Positions 6,187-13,809 of a DNA stretch of 20,469 nucleotides are shown one piece after another; the first letter of the stretch is position 1, and each line of letters starts with the position of its first letter. The translations under genes were made by a program, and so were the position numbers. The stretch is taken from positions 1-20,469 of the IMG/VR virus record IMGVR_UViG_3300032006_000120. The stretch is one strand, 5' to 3'. The stretch comes from a virus. The notes under the pieces are model-generated. The model had not been told where the DNA came from. It ran no database searches and saw only the letters and a program-made list of their open reading frames with translations.

Positions 6187-6865
6187 CTTTTGCCTCCTTA
6201 GCAGTTTCCTCAACGAATAATAAATCTGCTGGATAACTTTTAAATTTTGCATTCCAATATTCTGGATTAATAAATCTTGCAGTCATTTGTAATTGTTCGT
6301 CTGTAAATGATTTTAGCATTTTTTTACCTGCGTTGCAACCTAACAATAACCATGGAGATATTTTTCCTTGTTGTATATGTTGCACTGCTCTATTAGTGTT
6401 AACTAGTCTAAAATAATCTGACCATTGTGCGTGTTGCTCTTCTGCCCAATCCATCATAGTGGCAATACTTCTACGTAGTGCCGCCTCTACAGGTTCTACT
6501 TTGAGTGTATCAATTAAATATGATTCGTATAAATCGTCTCTAGACCAATGGTCTAATTTTATTTTTGACAATATTACGTAATCAATATATTTTTCTGGAT
6601 ATAAAGGATTTATATGCATCATGAATCTTCCAAACTTTACAAATGCATTATAGTATGAACTTTTACAAAAATCGTCATACGTTTTTTCTTTCATGTTATT
6701 TTGGTGTATTTGATAAAATCTTTGAAATACCATGAAGCCATTTTGTACCCATTTCTCCCCTTTTTGTAGATATCTCCTTTTTGGTTCACACATATGAACT
6801 TGTAGTGTTCGTTCACGTGTAAATTCTTTACTACAATAGGTGCATTTATTCAGATTCGATGCCAT
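6179..6865 (-). CDS. Zinc-finger protein of unknown function
   Basis: This 228-residue protein opens with a small treble-clef-like zinc finger: C8-x2-C11, F15, then H24-x-C26 (CTYCSKEFTRERTLQVHMC), a C2HC variant of the C2H2 finger. The remaining 200 residues are helical and rich in aromatics, with no enzyme motif I can name. A finger of this type usually binds DNA, RNA or a protein. The gene is embedded in the replication operon: its ATG overlaps the gp62-like gene by 20 bases, and its stop lies 8 bases inside the next gene. It carries the strong ribosome binding site of that gene in its last codons. It may act in replication, transcription control or host take-over; I do not recognise a named family. 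Confidence 0.7.
   Translation of the reverse strand: MASNLNKCTYCSKEFTRERTLQVHMCEPKRRYLQKGEKWVQNGFMVFQRFYQIHQNNMKEKTYDDFCKSSYYNAFVKFGRFMMHINPLYPEKYIDYVILSKIKLDHWSRDDLYESYLIDTLKVEPVEAALRRSIATMMDWAEEQHAQWSDYFRLVNTNRAVQHIQQGKISPWLLLGCNAGKKMLKSFTDEQLQMTARFINPEYWNAKFKSYPADLLFVEETAKEAKVE
6193..6199 (-). promoter_or_regulatory. Strong ribosome binding site deciding a TTG start
   Basis: AAGGAGG (6199 to 6193 on the minus strand) is a near-perfect anti-16S match. It lies inside the last codons of the zinc-finger gene and six bases before TTG 6186. It is the strongest Shine-Dalgarno sequence I see in the window and fixes the start of the small acidic protein. Confidence 0.75.
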
Positions 6866-7301
6866 GCGATTTTAGTAATTCCTCCAATTCTCTATCCGTG
6901 ATTACCTTATCTAATGTTTCGAGATCTGTTTCTTTCATAGTTGGATATAGTTGTTGTAATTTTTTTAAACTTTTATTTGGTACACGTTTCATTGGTTTAA
7001 TCCATGGATGAAATTGTTGTTTAAGTGCACCACACATAGAAGTTAAAATCCATAATAATTTTTTATGTTTTCCTAAACTAAAACAGTGTTTGTTAACACA
7101 TTCATTAACCATTTCAACATAGTGTTCAACATAAAAAGGATCTTTAGATGAAACATTTGAAGCATATCTCATTAACATATAAGGTGAATACAACGATCTT
7201 TCGTGATCGTCTATTCGGTCATAATAGTCTTTATTTCTAAAGTCTACTGCTTTAAGACCATTTCGAAGTTCGAAAAATTTCCTTTTGCTTTTCTCTGTCA
7301 T
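6846..7301 (-). CDS. 62: Clamp-loader small subunit-like protein (T4 gp62 family, tentative)
   Basis: This 151-residue helical protein has the pattern I associate with gp62 of marine T4-like phages: an N-terminal stretch ending in an acidic patch (DDHERSLYSPYMLMRY), a conserved-looking helix pair (VEMVNECVNKHCFSLGKHK), a bundle around 90-105 leading to HPWIKP, and a short C-terminal helical domain ending LEELLKSHGIE. gp62 pairs with gp44 in the ATPase that loads the sliding clamp. Neither gp44 nor the clamp is in the window. The gene overlaps its upstream neighbour by 50 bases. ATG 7301 has GGA seven bases before it. The call rests on remembered family patterns, not a catalytic motif, so a different replication accessory protein is possible. 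Confidence 0.55.
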   Translation of the reverse strand: MTEKSKRKFFELRNGLKAVDFRNKDYYDRIDDHERSLYSPYMLMRYASNVSSKDPFYVEHYVEMVNECVNKHCFSLGKHKKLLWILTSMCGALKQQFHPWIKPMKRVPNKSLKKLQQLYPTMKETDLETLDKVITDRELEELLKSHGIESE

Positions 7302-7512
7302 ATTTTAATCCAAACATTGTACACTCTTTTGGTGTTCTAAAACAGAGTGTAAGTTTATTAGTTTTCATTTTTATTTCCGTAAATACCATTTTTTCTTTTC
7401 TCATCCAACCAAATAAATCTTCCGGCCAATATCTATCCATCCAGATGTATGCACCTTGCACTTTCATAATAGGCGCTTCAATACTAACGTGCTTTCTACC
7501 AGACCGAGCCAT
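7252..7512 (-). CDS. Small phage protein of unknown function (86 residues)
   Basis: This short protein starts ARSGRKHVSIEAPIMKV and is rich in tryptophan and basic residues (YIWMDRYWPEDLFGWM, then MKTNKLTLCFRT). It looks like a compact beta/alpha fold and may bind nucleic acid, but no family is recognised. The frame extends to a GTG at 7527, but ATG 7512 is preferred: it gives a 17-base overlap with the upstream gene and a more natural N-terminus. The 3' end overlaps the gp62-like gene by 50 bases, the longest overlap in this operon, so translation of the two is likely coupled. Confidence 0.6.
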   Translation of the reverse strand: MARSGRKHVSIEAPIMKVQGAYIWMDRYWPEDLFGWMRKEKMVFTEIKMKTNKLTLCFRTPKECTMFGLKYDREKQKEIFRTSKWS

Positions 7513-7999
7513 ATTCAACCATTTCACATTGTCTTGAAATATCTTTTACAAAATAAGCACATACAGGATTTGGACCTTTTGTTAAAGGAACAGCAAGTAA
7601 TTGCCCTGATTTTATTTTTGGGAAATACCATTTAACTTCTGTATAGATATCAACAACATCTATTGGAAGAAAATCTGGCTTTGCACTAGATAAAGGATTA
7701 AAAGTAAATGCATCAAATCCTCTATCATTTAAACTTGTGATAGGTAGTACGTGCATTTCCGGTTGTCCTAATTCTCCTATTAACATTTTCCAATCTAAAG
7801 GCATTTTAATTTTATATTTGCCAATTTCTAATATAGCCGCAGGTGCATTAAAACTTTCTAAAAATATTAAAGGTATGTAAAAGAAATCTGGATTTTCTGG
7901 ATCTGAGTTATCCATTACTGCAAACCTTAATTGTTCATCAACATATTCAGGTATTCTTTCTAGTGTGTATGTTCTATTTTCCAGTGTAAGGATTTTCAT
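7496..7999 (-). CDS. Conserved-looking phage protein of unknown function (167 residues)
   Basis: This soluble 167-residue protein is beta-rich and has proline-rich turns (DFFYIPLIFLESFNAPAA, then KMPLDWKMLIGELGQ). A motif-like LPITSLNDRGFDAFTFNPL segment at 85-103 is followed by WYFPKIKSGQLLAVPLTKG. The dense aromatic and proline pattern suggests a conserved fold, but I cannot name a family or activity. It lies directly after UvsW, overlapping its end by 26 bases, and before an 86-residue protein, so it is co-expressed with the repair helicase. It is a candidate partner of UvsW or the clamp loader on position alone. Confidence 0.65.
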   Translation of the reverse strand: MKILTLENRTYTLERIPEYVDEQLRFAVMDNSDPENPDFFYIPLIFLESFNAPAAILEIGKYKIKMPLDWKMLIGELGQPEMHVLPITSLNDRGFDAFTFNPLSSAKPDFLPIDVVDIYTEVKWYFPKIKSGQLLAVPLTKGPNPVCAYFVKDISRQCEMVEYGSVW

Positions 8000-9443
8000 A
8001 ATCTATCTTTTCTATATTATACGGATAATTTGCCTCTTTGTAAAACTTTTTTCTTTGTGTTAAATGCCTTTTTGCAAACTTGCAACTGCTGGTAATATCC
8101 CAAATTTGTACATTATCTTTATCTTCTGCTTTACGTATGCCTCGTCCTATGCTTTGTATTACACGAACAAAGGATTTACCTGGTTCAATAAGAACAAGGT
8201 TGAATATCCTAGGAATATTAATCCCCACAGAAGCCACTCCATATGTGGCAATAATGATTTTATTTTGCGTTGTAGACACTTCATCGTAGTGCTCTTTCCT
8301 TTCTAATGTTTTAGTTGATCCTGATATAAACACAGAACCTTTTAATTTTTTTTGTAGTATTTCCCCCGCGGATATTCTGTCTACTAAAATTAGTGTGTTA
8401 CCCGATAACGAAATATCTTTTATTGTTTGTGCAATCCAGGTTGTCCTGTTGCTATCCGTAGTTAGCCATTTTAATTCTTCTTGGTAGTTTTTGAACATTG
8501 GGTGGTCTTGTGTTTGTAAAACATTTACGTGGCAGTTTGCAAGTACTCCTTTGTCTTGTAATTCCTTAGCAGGTAACTTTTTTATTACGTCACCAATTGA
8601 AACTTTAATCCCCATAAATTCAAATTCTGCTTTAGGTACTGTGCCTGTTAGTCCCCAACGTATACCGCAGTGTGCAAATGGTCCGGTTAATAATCTTTTA
8701 AGCACATCTGCTTTTGCCATATGTACTTCGTCTATTATTACTGTATTAATACCATCACAAAATTCTTTGAACTCGGTACTATGTTCATTTTTTGCTTTTT
8801 TCTCAAGTACGTTTAAACTTTGCCAGGTTGCAATAGTATTATATCTTCCTACTTCTTTCCGGTCACCATAATAAACGCCTGTGTCTAAATTACAAGCAAC
8901 AAAGTCTTCTTCTGTTTGTGTAACTAAACTTTTGTTTGGAACTATTGTTATTGTTCTTCCATATGGTTCAACTAATTGGCATAATGCCGCAGTAATAATA
9001 GTTTTACCTGCTCCAGTGGCAATCTCTTGTATAGATTGTGGATTTTCAATAAACTTGTTTATGGTGTCCACTTGATAGTCTCGTAATTCTATATTTTTTC
9101 CTGCTTCAGGATGATTCTCTGGCCATTGTATATGTGACAAATAATTTTTGTCTATTGCTTTAAATTCAAAATTATGTTGGATTCTTTTGTCCTCAAAGTC
9201 AACATAAACTCCTGCTTCTTCTAGTATTGGAAGTACTTGGTCAACTAGATTTAGATAAGTTGTACCACCTAATCCAAAAAAAGCAATTTTGCCGTCCCAT
9301 CTTCCTAATTTAACAGAAGGTAAATGATAGGCATATGGAACTTGATATTTGAATTTATTGTGTAGGCGTTGTCGCCATTTTAAATCTAAATTTTCAAATT
9401 TAACGTTTACTTCGTCTTTTATTACCAGTTTACATGAACTCAT
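7974..9443 (-). CDS. uvsW: UvsW-type SF2 recombination and repair helicase
   Basis: This 489-residue protein is an SF2 helicase. After an N-terminal DNA-binding region (about 1-110; KYQVPYAYHLPSVKLGRWDG is typical of UvsW) come motif I ATGAGKT (142-148), motif II DEVH (238-241), motif III LTGT (265-268), motif V around GVASVGINIP (402-411) and motif VI QSIGRGIRK (430-438). In T4, UvsW is an ATP-dependent helicase and annealase that remodels R-loops, branched intermediates and stalled forks, and helps switch replication from origins to recombination. The length matches T4 UvsW (about 500 residues). ATG 9443 overlaps the upstream stop by four bases (ATGA), so it is coupled to the HARP-like gene. 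It is under the promoter at 10803-10830. Confidence 0.93.
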   Translation of the reverse strand: MSSCKLVIKDEVNVKFENLDLKWRQRLHNKFKYQVPYAYHLPSVKLGRWDGKIAFFGLGGTTYLNLVDQVLPILEEAGVYVDFEDKRIQHNFEFKAIDKNYLSHIQWPENHPEAGKNIELRDYQVDTINKFIENPQSIQEIATGAGKTIITAALCQLVEPYGRTITIVPNKSLVTQTEEDFVACNLDTGVYYGDRKEVGRYNTIATWQSLNVLEKKAKNEHSTEFKEFCDGINTVIIDEVHMAKADVLKRLLTGPFAHCGIRWGLTGTVPKAEFEFMGIKVSIGDVIKKLPAKELQDKGVLANCHVNVLQTQDHPMFKNYQEELKWLTTDSNRTTWIAQTIKDISLSGNTLILVDRISAGEILQKKLKGSVFISGSTKTLERKEHYDEVSTTQNKIIIATYGVASVGINIPRIFNLVLIEPGKSFVRVIQSIGRGIRKAEDKDNVQIWDITSSCKFAKRHLTQRKKFYKEANYPYNIEKIDYENPYTGK

Positions 9444-10783
9444 AGTTTTACTATAATGCTATTATCATTCCAAGAATACTTACTTGGCTCATGATCATTA
9501 TAATACAACGTTTTAGGTAAATTTTCAAGATATAATTTTAGTCTGTCAGTACCAGACGCATAATAACCACCGCCTAATGCAATTAATGACAGTTTTGGTT
9601 TTATTTTTGATTTTACTAATGTTTTTGGTATTCTATTTCTTACAAAAAGCACTTTTGTTTGGTCGTCAATGTATTTGAATTGTTTGCTTAATTGATGAAC
9701 TTCAAATAAAGTTTCAAACTTATCATCGCTCATTTTACCTACGATATTATCACTATATTCAAAATCCTCATTATGTCTTTTTGGTTGTTTAATATCAAAC
9801 CCAAATGCAAGATTTTTATTTTCTATACCGTGTCTCTCAAATGTTTTAAGCCAGTTATTCCATTCGTCTGCGTCTTCTTGTGTATTAACATCGCCAGATA
9901 CCGGCATAATAATTGGAAAACAATTTAGTTCCATAAACCCAGCCATAACTTGATCTCTGCTGTATTGATTTTTATCTATCCACATTTTATTATAATTTGC
10001 ATGAGCAATTTTTCCACCTAGTTCAGACCAAGATTTAACTTTAATTCCTTTAGACGGTAAACCAAAATTTTTTAAACTATCTAGTTGTATTAACGTTTTT
10101 TTATCTTTAAAATTATTATTCCAATATTCAGATAACGATTGTGCCGCATGGTCAATAACAATTTCGTTTCCTACTAATCTTGCTGTTGGGTGTTTATATC
10201 CTTTAATTTCTTCTCTTACTTGATAGAAATCATCTAAAAGAGTTTTATCAATAAATTTAAAATCGTATCTAATTGCTATTAAAGTTAGATAATAAGTCGT
10301 AACATCAGTTTGTTTAAATAACCATTTTTTACTATCTCCGTCGTAGTGTGAATAACCTGCAGGCAAACCTTTTCTATCTTTTAATATTCTTATCAAAGAA
10401 ATAATTTTTTTATTATAAGGAAAACGTACTTCTATTTGTTCTATTTCGTCTTCGTCTATAAATTTTTCTATGCTTTTTTCAAAGCTGATTATTCTAAACG
10501 GATCATCATACTGGGGATTATCCAATAATTTTTTGATATCCATTCCATGTGATTGGAATTTTGTTAGATATCTTTTGAGAATTACTAGTGCTAATTTGCC
10601 CTGTTTTTCAGTCCAGGCATATTGAGAATCGCATAATGAGTTTACAGTTTCTCTGTCTTTTGGATGTGGGTTGATATGCGATTTTGGTGATTTTGGGCCA
10701 GGTGCCCAAAAATAATCGTTATATGCTAATATTTTAAGTGCTTCGTTAATAGTTTTTGGTAAATCTGTGTGCATTTCGCTCAT
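9440..10783 (-). CDS. Protein with a HARP-like domain, partner candidate of UvsW
   Basis: This 447-residue protein precedes UvsW and is coupled to it (ATGA). Residues 116-165 match the HARP domain of SMARCAL1 annealing helicases in plan: VRFPYNKKIISLIR, then YSHYDGDSKKWLF, i.e. the YN...(variable)...YD...KKWxF layout. HARP domains recognise forked or branched DNA and are needed for annealing activity. N-terminal residues 42-80 (DRETVNSL, TEKQGKLALVILKRYL) are helical. No helicase motifs I-VI are seen in the rest, so it cannot be a helicase itself. Its C-terminal 100 residues contain GGGYYASG and may be a degenerate fold. The inference is a separate DNA-structure recognition subunit acting with UvsW. 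ATG 10783 has no clear ribosome binding site. Confidence 0.6.
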   Translation of the reverse strand: MSEMHTDLPKTINEALKILAYNDYFWAPGPKSPKSHINPHPKDRETVNSLCDSQYAWTEKQGKLALVILKRYLTKFQSHGMDIKKLLDNPQYDDPFRIISFEKSIEKFIDEDEIEQIEVRFPYNKKIISLIRILKDRKGLPAGYSHYDGDSKKWLFKQTDVTTYYLTLIAIRYDFKFIDKTLLDDFYQVREEIKGYKHPTARLVGNEIVIDHAAQSLSEYWNNNFKDKKTLIQLDSLKNFGLPSKGIKVKSWSELGGKIAHANYNKMWIDKNQYSRDQVMAGFMELNCFPIIMPVSGDVNTQEDADEWNNWLKTFERHGIENKNLAFGFDIKQPKRHNEDFEYSDNIVGKMSDDKFETLFEVHQLSKQFKYIDDQTKVLFVRNRIPKTLVKSKIKPKLSLIALGGGYYASGTDRLKLYLENLPKTLYYNDHEPSKYSWNDNSIIVKL

Positions 10784-10802
10784 AAGTTTTTAGATAATTA
10801 AT

Positions 10803-10830
10803 AGTATAACATAATGGTAATTTTTGTCAA
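10803..10830 (-). promoter_or_regulatory. Host-type sigma70 promoter (extended -10) for the UvsW operon
   Basis: On the minus strand, TTGACA (10830-10825) is a perfect -35. A 16-base spacer and TATACT (10808-10803) form a near-consensus -10, with a TGn extended -10 just before it (TGT at 10811-10809). Transcription would start near 10796, about 13 bases upstream of the HARP-like ATG. It points down the whole minus-strand replication operon. A host RNA polymerase promoter of this strength suggests early expression without phage factors. Confidence 0.75.
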
Positions 10831-10833
10831 CCT

Positions 10834-11298
10834 ATGAAAAAACAAGTATTAAGTAGAAGAAAACACCTAAAAAGACAGTTCAAAAAGTCATTAGAACTGA
10901 AACAAGATATTGCGGGTTATAAACCTACCCTTGCTGTTGCGGCATTTTGGTACAGAAAGTTAAATGGACTATTGTTTAATAATAAATTACCTGGGTGTTA
11001 TATTGAAATTAAAAAATTACATTATGACTGGGGTAGATGTGTTGTTGATTGGGACAATAGAAAAACACCAAAAGGAAGATTTAATCAAAGGATAATTCCT
11101 TATCATATTCCTACAACTTACCGTATTGAGTTACACAGCAAGTATCCAAGATGGAAAGATTTTATTGAAACTTTAGCACACGAAATGGTGCATTTATATC
11201 AAATGCAAATTATGAAAGATCCTTATTCAAATCATAATCAAAATTTCTATTCTTTTAGAAATAAGTTTAAAGCGGTTGGTTTAAGACTTTATCGTTAA
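10834..11298 (+). CDS. SprT-like zinc metalloprotease
   Basis: This 154-residue protein carries the zincin motif HEMVH (116-120; AHEMVHLYQ), with a probable third zinc ligand at H134 (SNHNQNF) and a preceding helix-strand plan typical of SprT/Spartan-like domains. Such enzymes cleave proteins, in some cases DNA-protein crosslinks; phage copies are of unknown target. The N-terminal 30 residues are very basic (KKQVLSRRKHLKRQFKK), which may bind DNA. The C-terminal zinc ribbon of bacterial SprT is absent. It is transcribed on its own, divergent from the UvsW operon (50 bases apart). Its last 32 bases overlap antisense with the DUF115-like gene. The start has no visible ribosome binding site. Confidence 0.82.
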   Translation: MKKQVLSRRKHLKRQFKKSLELKQDIAGYKPTLAVAAFWYRKLNGLLFNNKLPGCYIEIKKLHYDWGRCVVDWDNRKTPKGRFNQRIIPYHIPTTYRIELHSKYPRWKDFIETLAHEMVHLYQMQIMKDPYSNHNQNFYSFRNKFKAVGLRLYR

Positions 11299-12025
11299 AT
11301 TCTTTGTAAGTCATTAAAAAACTATTCCCAACATCGTAGCCTGTTTGTAAGTTGTGCATATATTCTGGCGGGTTATCGTGTACAATAGTAAATTTACAAT
11401 AAGGTCTTTTCTTTAAATGATCCCTATACCATTTTAACCAATTATCAAATATTGTATCGTCGTTTCTAGGTCCATAGTTTTCAGTATCCTGGTATATATT
11501 GTTTAATTGGTTTCTTCCATATTCTCTAAAATCAAATCCTATTAGATATATGTTTTGGTGTCCATGTACACAGGCAGTCCATATTGCTTGATTACCGCTT
11601 ATGGAATATGGATTATTTGGGATTAAATGCAGTACAGGTGGCCCACCTTTAGGGTGTCGATTAACTTCAAGCGACGGAGCATAGTGAATACATTTTTCAT
11701 AAACTTTTTCTTTAACCATTTCATTAGTAACTTTTAAATCAATACTAAAAATAAAGTCTGGAACAAAATCTCGATATAAAGCATTACAACCATATGTTTG
11801 TCCTGTTGTTTTTAAAGTTTCTAAATCAAAGTCTTTACGTGAAGGTCCGTTTCCTATAATATATGCATTACCTCTTGGAACTGCTTTAACTCTATCTTCG
11901 TAATATGCTTTTTCTAAAATTTTTTTACCTTTTCGAATAATAGTATTAACGACAATAGTTTCACCCTTATAAGGTTTCCATTCTATAGGTTCTATTGGTC
12001 CACTGCCTCCGATTACTGTTGGCAT
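11267..12025 (-). CDS. DUF115/sialyltransferase-like glycan protein
   Basis: This 252-residue protein has a nucleotide-sugar-like motif at 55-62 (YIIGNGPS), followed by CNALY (80-84), PDFIFSID (89-96), a pattern SGNQAIWTACVHGH (143-156) and YLIGFDF (160-166). GxGPS plus N and PD/D, then an LIGFDF strand, are shared by DUF115/Maf-type motility accessory glycosyltransferases and by Campylobacter-type sialyltransferases, so it is likely a sugar transferase or a related nucleotide-sugar enzyme. It is the last gene of the minus-strand glycan operon, coupled to the gene before it by TAATG. Its end overlaps the SprT-like gene on the other strand by 32 bases. The donor and acceptor cannot be read from the sequence. 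Confidence 0.65.
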   Translation of the reverse strand: MPTVIGGSGPIEPIEWKPYKGETIVVNTIIRKGKKILEKAYYEDRVKAVPRGNAYIIGNGPSRKDFDLETLKTTGQTYGCNALYRDFVPDFIFSIDLKVTNEMVKEKVYEKCIHYAPSLEVNRHPKGGPPVLHLIPNNPYSISGNQAIWTACVHGHQNIYLIGFDFREYGRNQLNNIYQDTENYGPRNDDTIFDNWLKWYRDHLKKRPYCKFTIVHDNPPEYMHNLQTGYDVGNSFLMTYKEFNDKVLNQPL

Positions 12026-12894
12026 TACAAATATTTCTCCTTCAATCTATTTTTAATTCTTTCCCATGGTAAACCCTTTTCAATCTCATTTGTCCACCAT
12101 TCAGTATATGCTAACTGATTTGCCCATGTTTGTCTATCTGGCATTTCTGGATTATTAATTTTTGCAAGATCTTTATTACCAACATCATAACTTAAACTAG
12201 CCTCTGAAACAAATACAGGCACACCATTAAACACAGATTGCATCGCTGGATTGCTAGAATAATTTACAACTGCCCATGCAGAATTAAGTCTTTGAGAAAA
12301 ATCTGTATCATCATATGTTTTATTATCTCTAATTGGATATATTATTTTAACATTTTCAAAATTGTTAGTATTAATAGCAATACGGTTTCGTGGATGTGGT
12401 CTAACTATTATTGGTCTGTTTGTGTATTTTCTAATTTGAATAATTTGTTGTTCAATCCATTTTTGCATTGGTGGATTATTACGCCATTGGTGACTGTTAT
12501 GATGTTGACCACAAATTATTATTTCATTTCCGTTTTGTCTCCATGGCTTTAATTCTATATTAAATTTTCTCCATCGATTATTATCAAAGTTTTGATTTGC
12601 AAAGTCGGCTTCTCGATTTATACCATTTATTCCAATCTTCCAAGTTTCGTTTCTTTTAATTCCTCCAACTTCAATTACAATAACAGGCTTGTTTTGTGCT
12701 TTATATTTTTCGTATATTGAACGATACTGTGACATTCTTCCTTGCCAAAGCACACTCCAAATTACTGCAACATCACTGTTTGTATTTTTGTTTACATGAA
12801 CTTCCTCACCAGAGTTTTGTAAACTTTTTATAAATGCTTCAAAGACTGGTTTTGAATTTAAAGGTCCATGCTTTGGCCATATTTCTATTTTCAT
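12025..12894 (-). CDS. Capsule-synthesis-like glycosyltransferase, paralogue A (RPHP type)
   Basis: This is one of four related proteins in the island. The 289-residue chain has a Rossmann-like C-terminal half with IIVRPHPRNR (RPHP 165-168), NYSSNPAMQS (211-220), NGVPVFVS (223-230) and a C-terminal signature NNPEMPDRQTWANQLAYTEW. The RPHP motif and the GVPVF loop are typical of capsule polysaccharide transferases and of Kdo-transferase-like GT-B folds. The N-terminal half starts KIEIWPKHGPL and shows a Rossmann strand VIVIEVGG. It is coupled to its neighbours: ATGA with the upstream glycosyltransferase gene and TAATG with the DUF115-like gene. The likely role is a sugar transferase on the phage-directed glycan; the acceptor is unknown. 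Confidence 0.72.
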   Translation of the reverse strand: MKIEIWPKHGPLNSKPVFEAFIKSLQNSGEEVHVNKNTNSDVAVIWSVLWQGRMSQYRSIYEKYKAQNKPVIVIEVGGIKRNETWKIGINGINREADFANQNFDNNRWRKFNIELKPWRQNGNEIIICGQHHNSHQWRNNPPMQKWIEQQIIQIRKYTNRPIIVRPHPRNRIAINTNNFENVKIIYPIRDNKTYDDTDFSQRLNSAWAVVNYSSNPAMQSVFNGVPVFVSEASLSYDVGNKDLAKINNPEMPDRQTWANQLAYTEWWTNEIEKGLPWERIKNRLKEKYL

Positions 12895-13793
12895 AAACTT
12901 GGTGGAACCTTTTTCCAGTAGTCAACATTTAAAATGTCTGCAGGTGCATTTGGGTTTGCTTTTAAATCGTTTTTAGCAGACGTACCGTGTTTTTTTCTTT
13001 TTCCTTTCATGTGATCCATGTAAAGTCCTAACTCACTATTAACAAATACATGATGTCCTCTAACACCTTTCCAATACCCAATGTCGTTTACTTTGATTGC
13101 TTTTTCTTTTTGATATTTTTTAGTTAAATGCCAAAACACAAAAGAGTCGTGCCATTCTAATAATTTGAATACATCGTCGGTTACATATAATTGTTCCCAT
13201 TCGTTTACAAAATTTTGTACTTCAGGGTGTTTAAGATTATAGCCAACAAATCCGCATTCTGGATATTTGCCTCCATCACGTAGTTTTGGATTTTCTCTAC
13301 CTAAGTAAGTAACCATAGTATCTGTTGGTAACAATGATTCAAAAAAGTTTAATGGAACAGGTCTAAAAGTAAATGTGTCAGCATCAATCCAAACAACATA
13401 ATCATAATCTTTTGAATTACGTACACCGTTAACCACACAAAAAACTTTGTTTGCAAAACGCACAGCCGCCCAAAGATATGATCCTTTATTTTTGTCCATG
13501 CCACCTTTCTTTTGTAACTCTGCTGAACGTCTAACGCCGCCTGGTATTTCTTGCAATTCTCCATTTGCAACAGGATCGTTTTTGTGTTTATTTTTAAATT
13601 TAAAAAGTTCCGGCTCTGCAGAATTTAAATCGATCCATTGCAATCGATCATAATTGCATTTTGGTTTTGGTTCTTCCGCGTATACTACTATGTCAATTTC
13701 TTTTGGAAATTGTTCAGCCATAGACTCAATTCCTTTACGAGAATATTGTTCCCAAGTACCTGGTTTGTATGATGTTATTACTTTAATTTTCAT
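12891..13793 (-). CDS. DxD-containing glycosyltransferase (GT-A type)
   Basis: This 300-residue protein has the layout of a GT-A glycosyltransferase: an N-terminal nucleotide-binding strand KIKVITSY, a DxD motif in YVVWIDADTFTF (DAD 137-139) that binds the metal and sugar nucleotide, an acceptor-side segment CGFVGYN (180-186), and EWHDSFVF (213-220) in the usual catalytic-acidic region. Transfer of a hexose to a glycan is likely. A family number is not certain, although GT8-like or galactosyltransferase-like folds fit. It sits between AsnB (17 bases away) and paralogue A, with which it shares a four-base ATGA overlap. No ribosome binding site is seen before ATG 13793. Confidence 0.78.
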   Translation of the reverse strand: MKIKVITSYKPGTWEQYSRKGIESMAEQFPKEIDIVVYAEEPKPKCNYDRLQWIDLNSAEPELFKFKNKHKNDPVANGELQEIPGGVRRSAELQKKGGMDKNKGSYLWAAVRFANKVFCVVNGVRNSKDYDYVVWIDADTFTFRPVPLNFFESLLPTDTMVTYLGRENPKLRDGGKYPECGFVGYNLKHPEVQNFVNEWEQLYVTDDVFKLLEWHDSFVFWHLTKKYQKEKAIKVNDIGYWKGVRGHHVFVNSELGLYMDHMKGKRKKHGTSAKNDLKANPNAPADILNVDYWKKVPPSL

Positions 13794-13809
13794 TTTTTAA
13801 TATTTAATT

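Noticed and set aside
5944-6252. Start of the small acidic protein at ATG 6252
   Set aside because: The strong AAGGAGG at 6193-6199 points to TTG 6186. The extra 22 residues would be read inside the neighbouring gene.
11267-11310. Terminator at the convergent SprT and DUF115-like ends
   Set aside because: The two genes overlap and I found no GC-rich stem with a T run.
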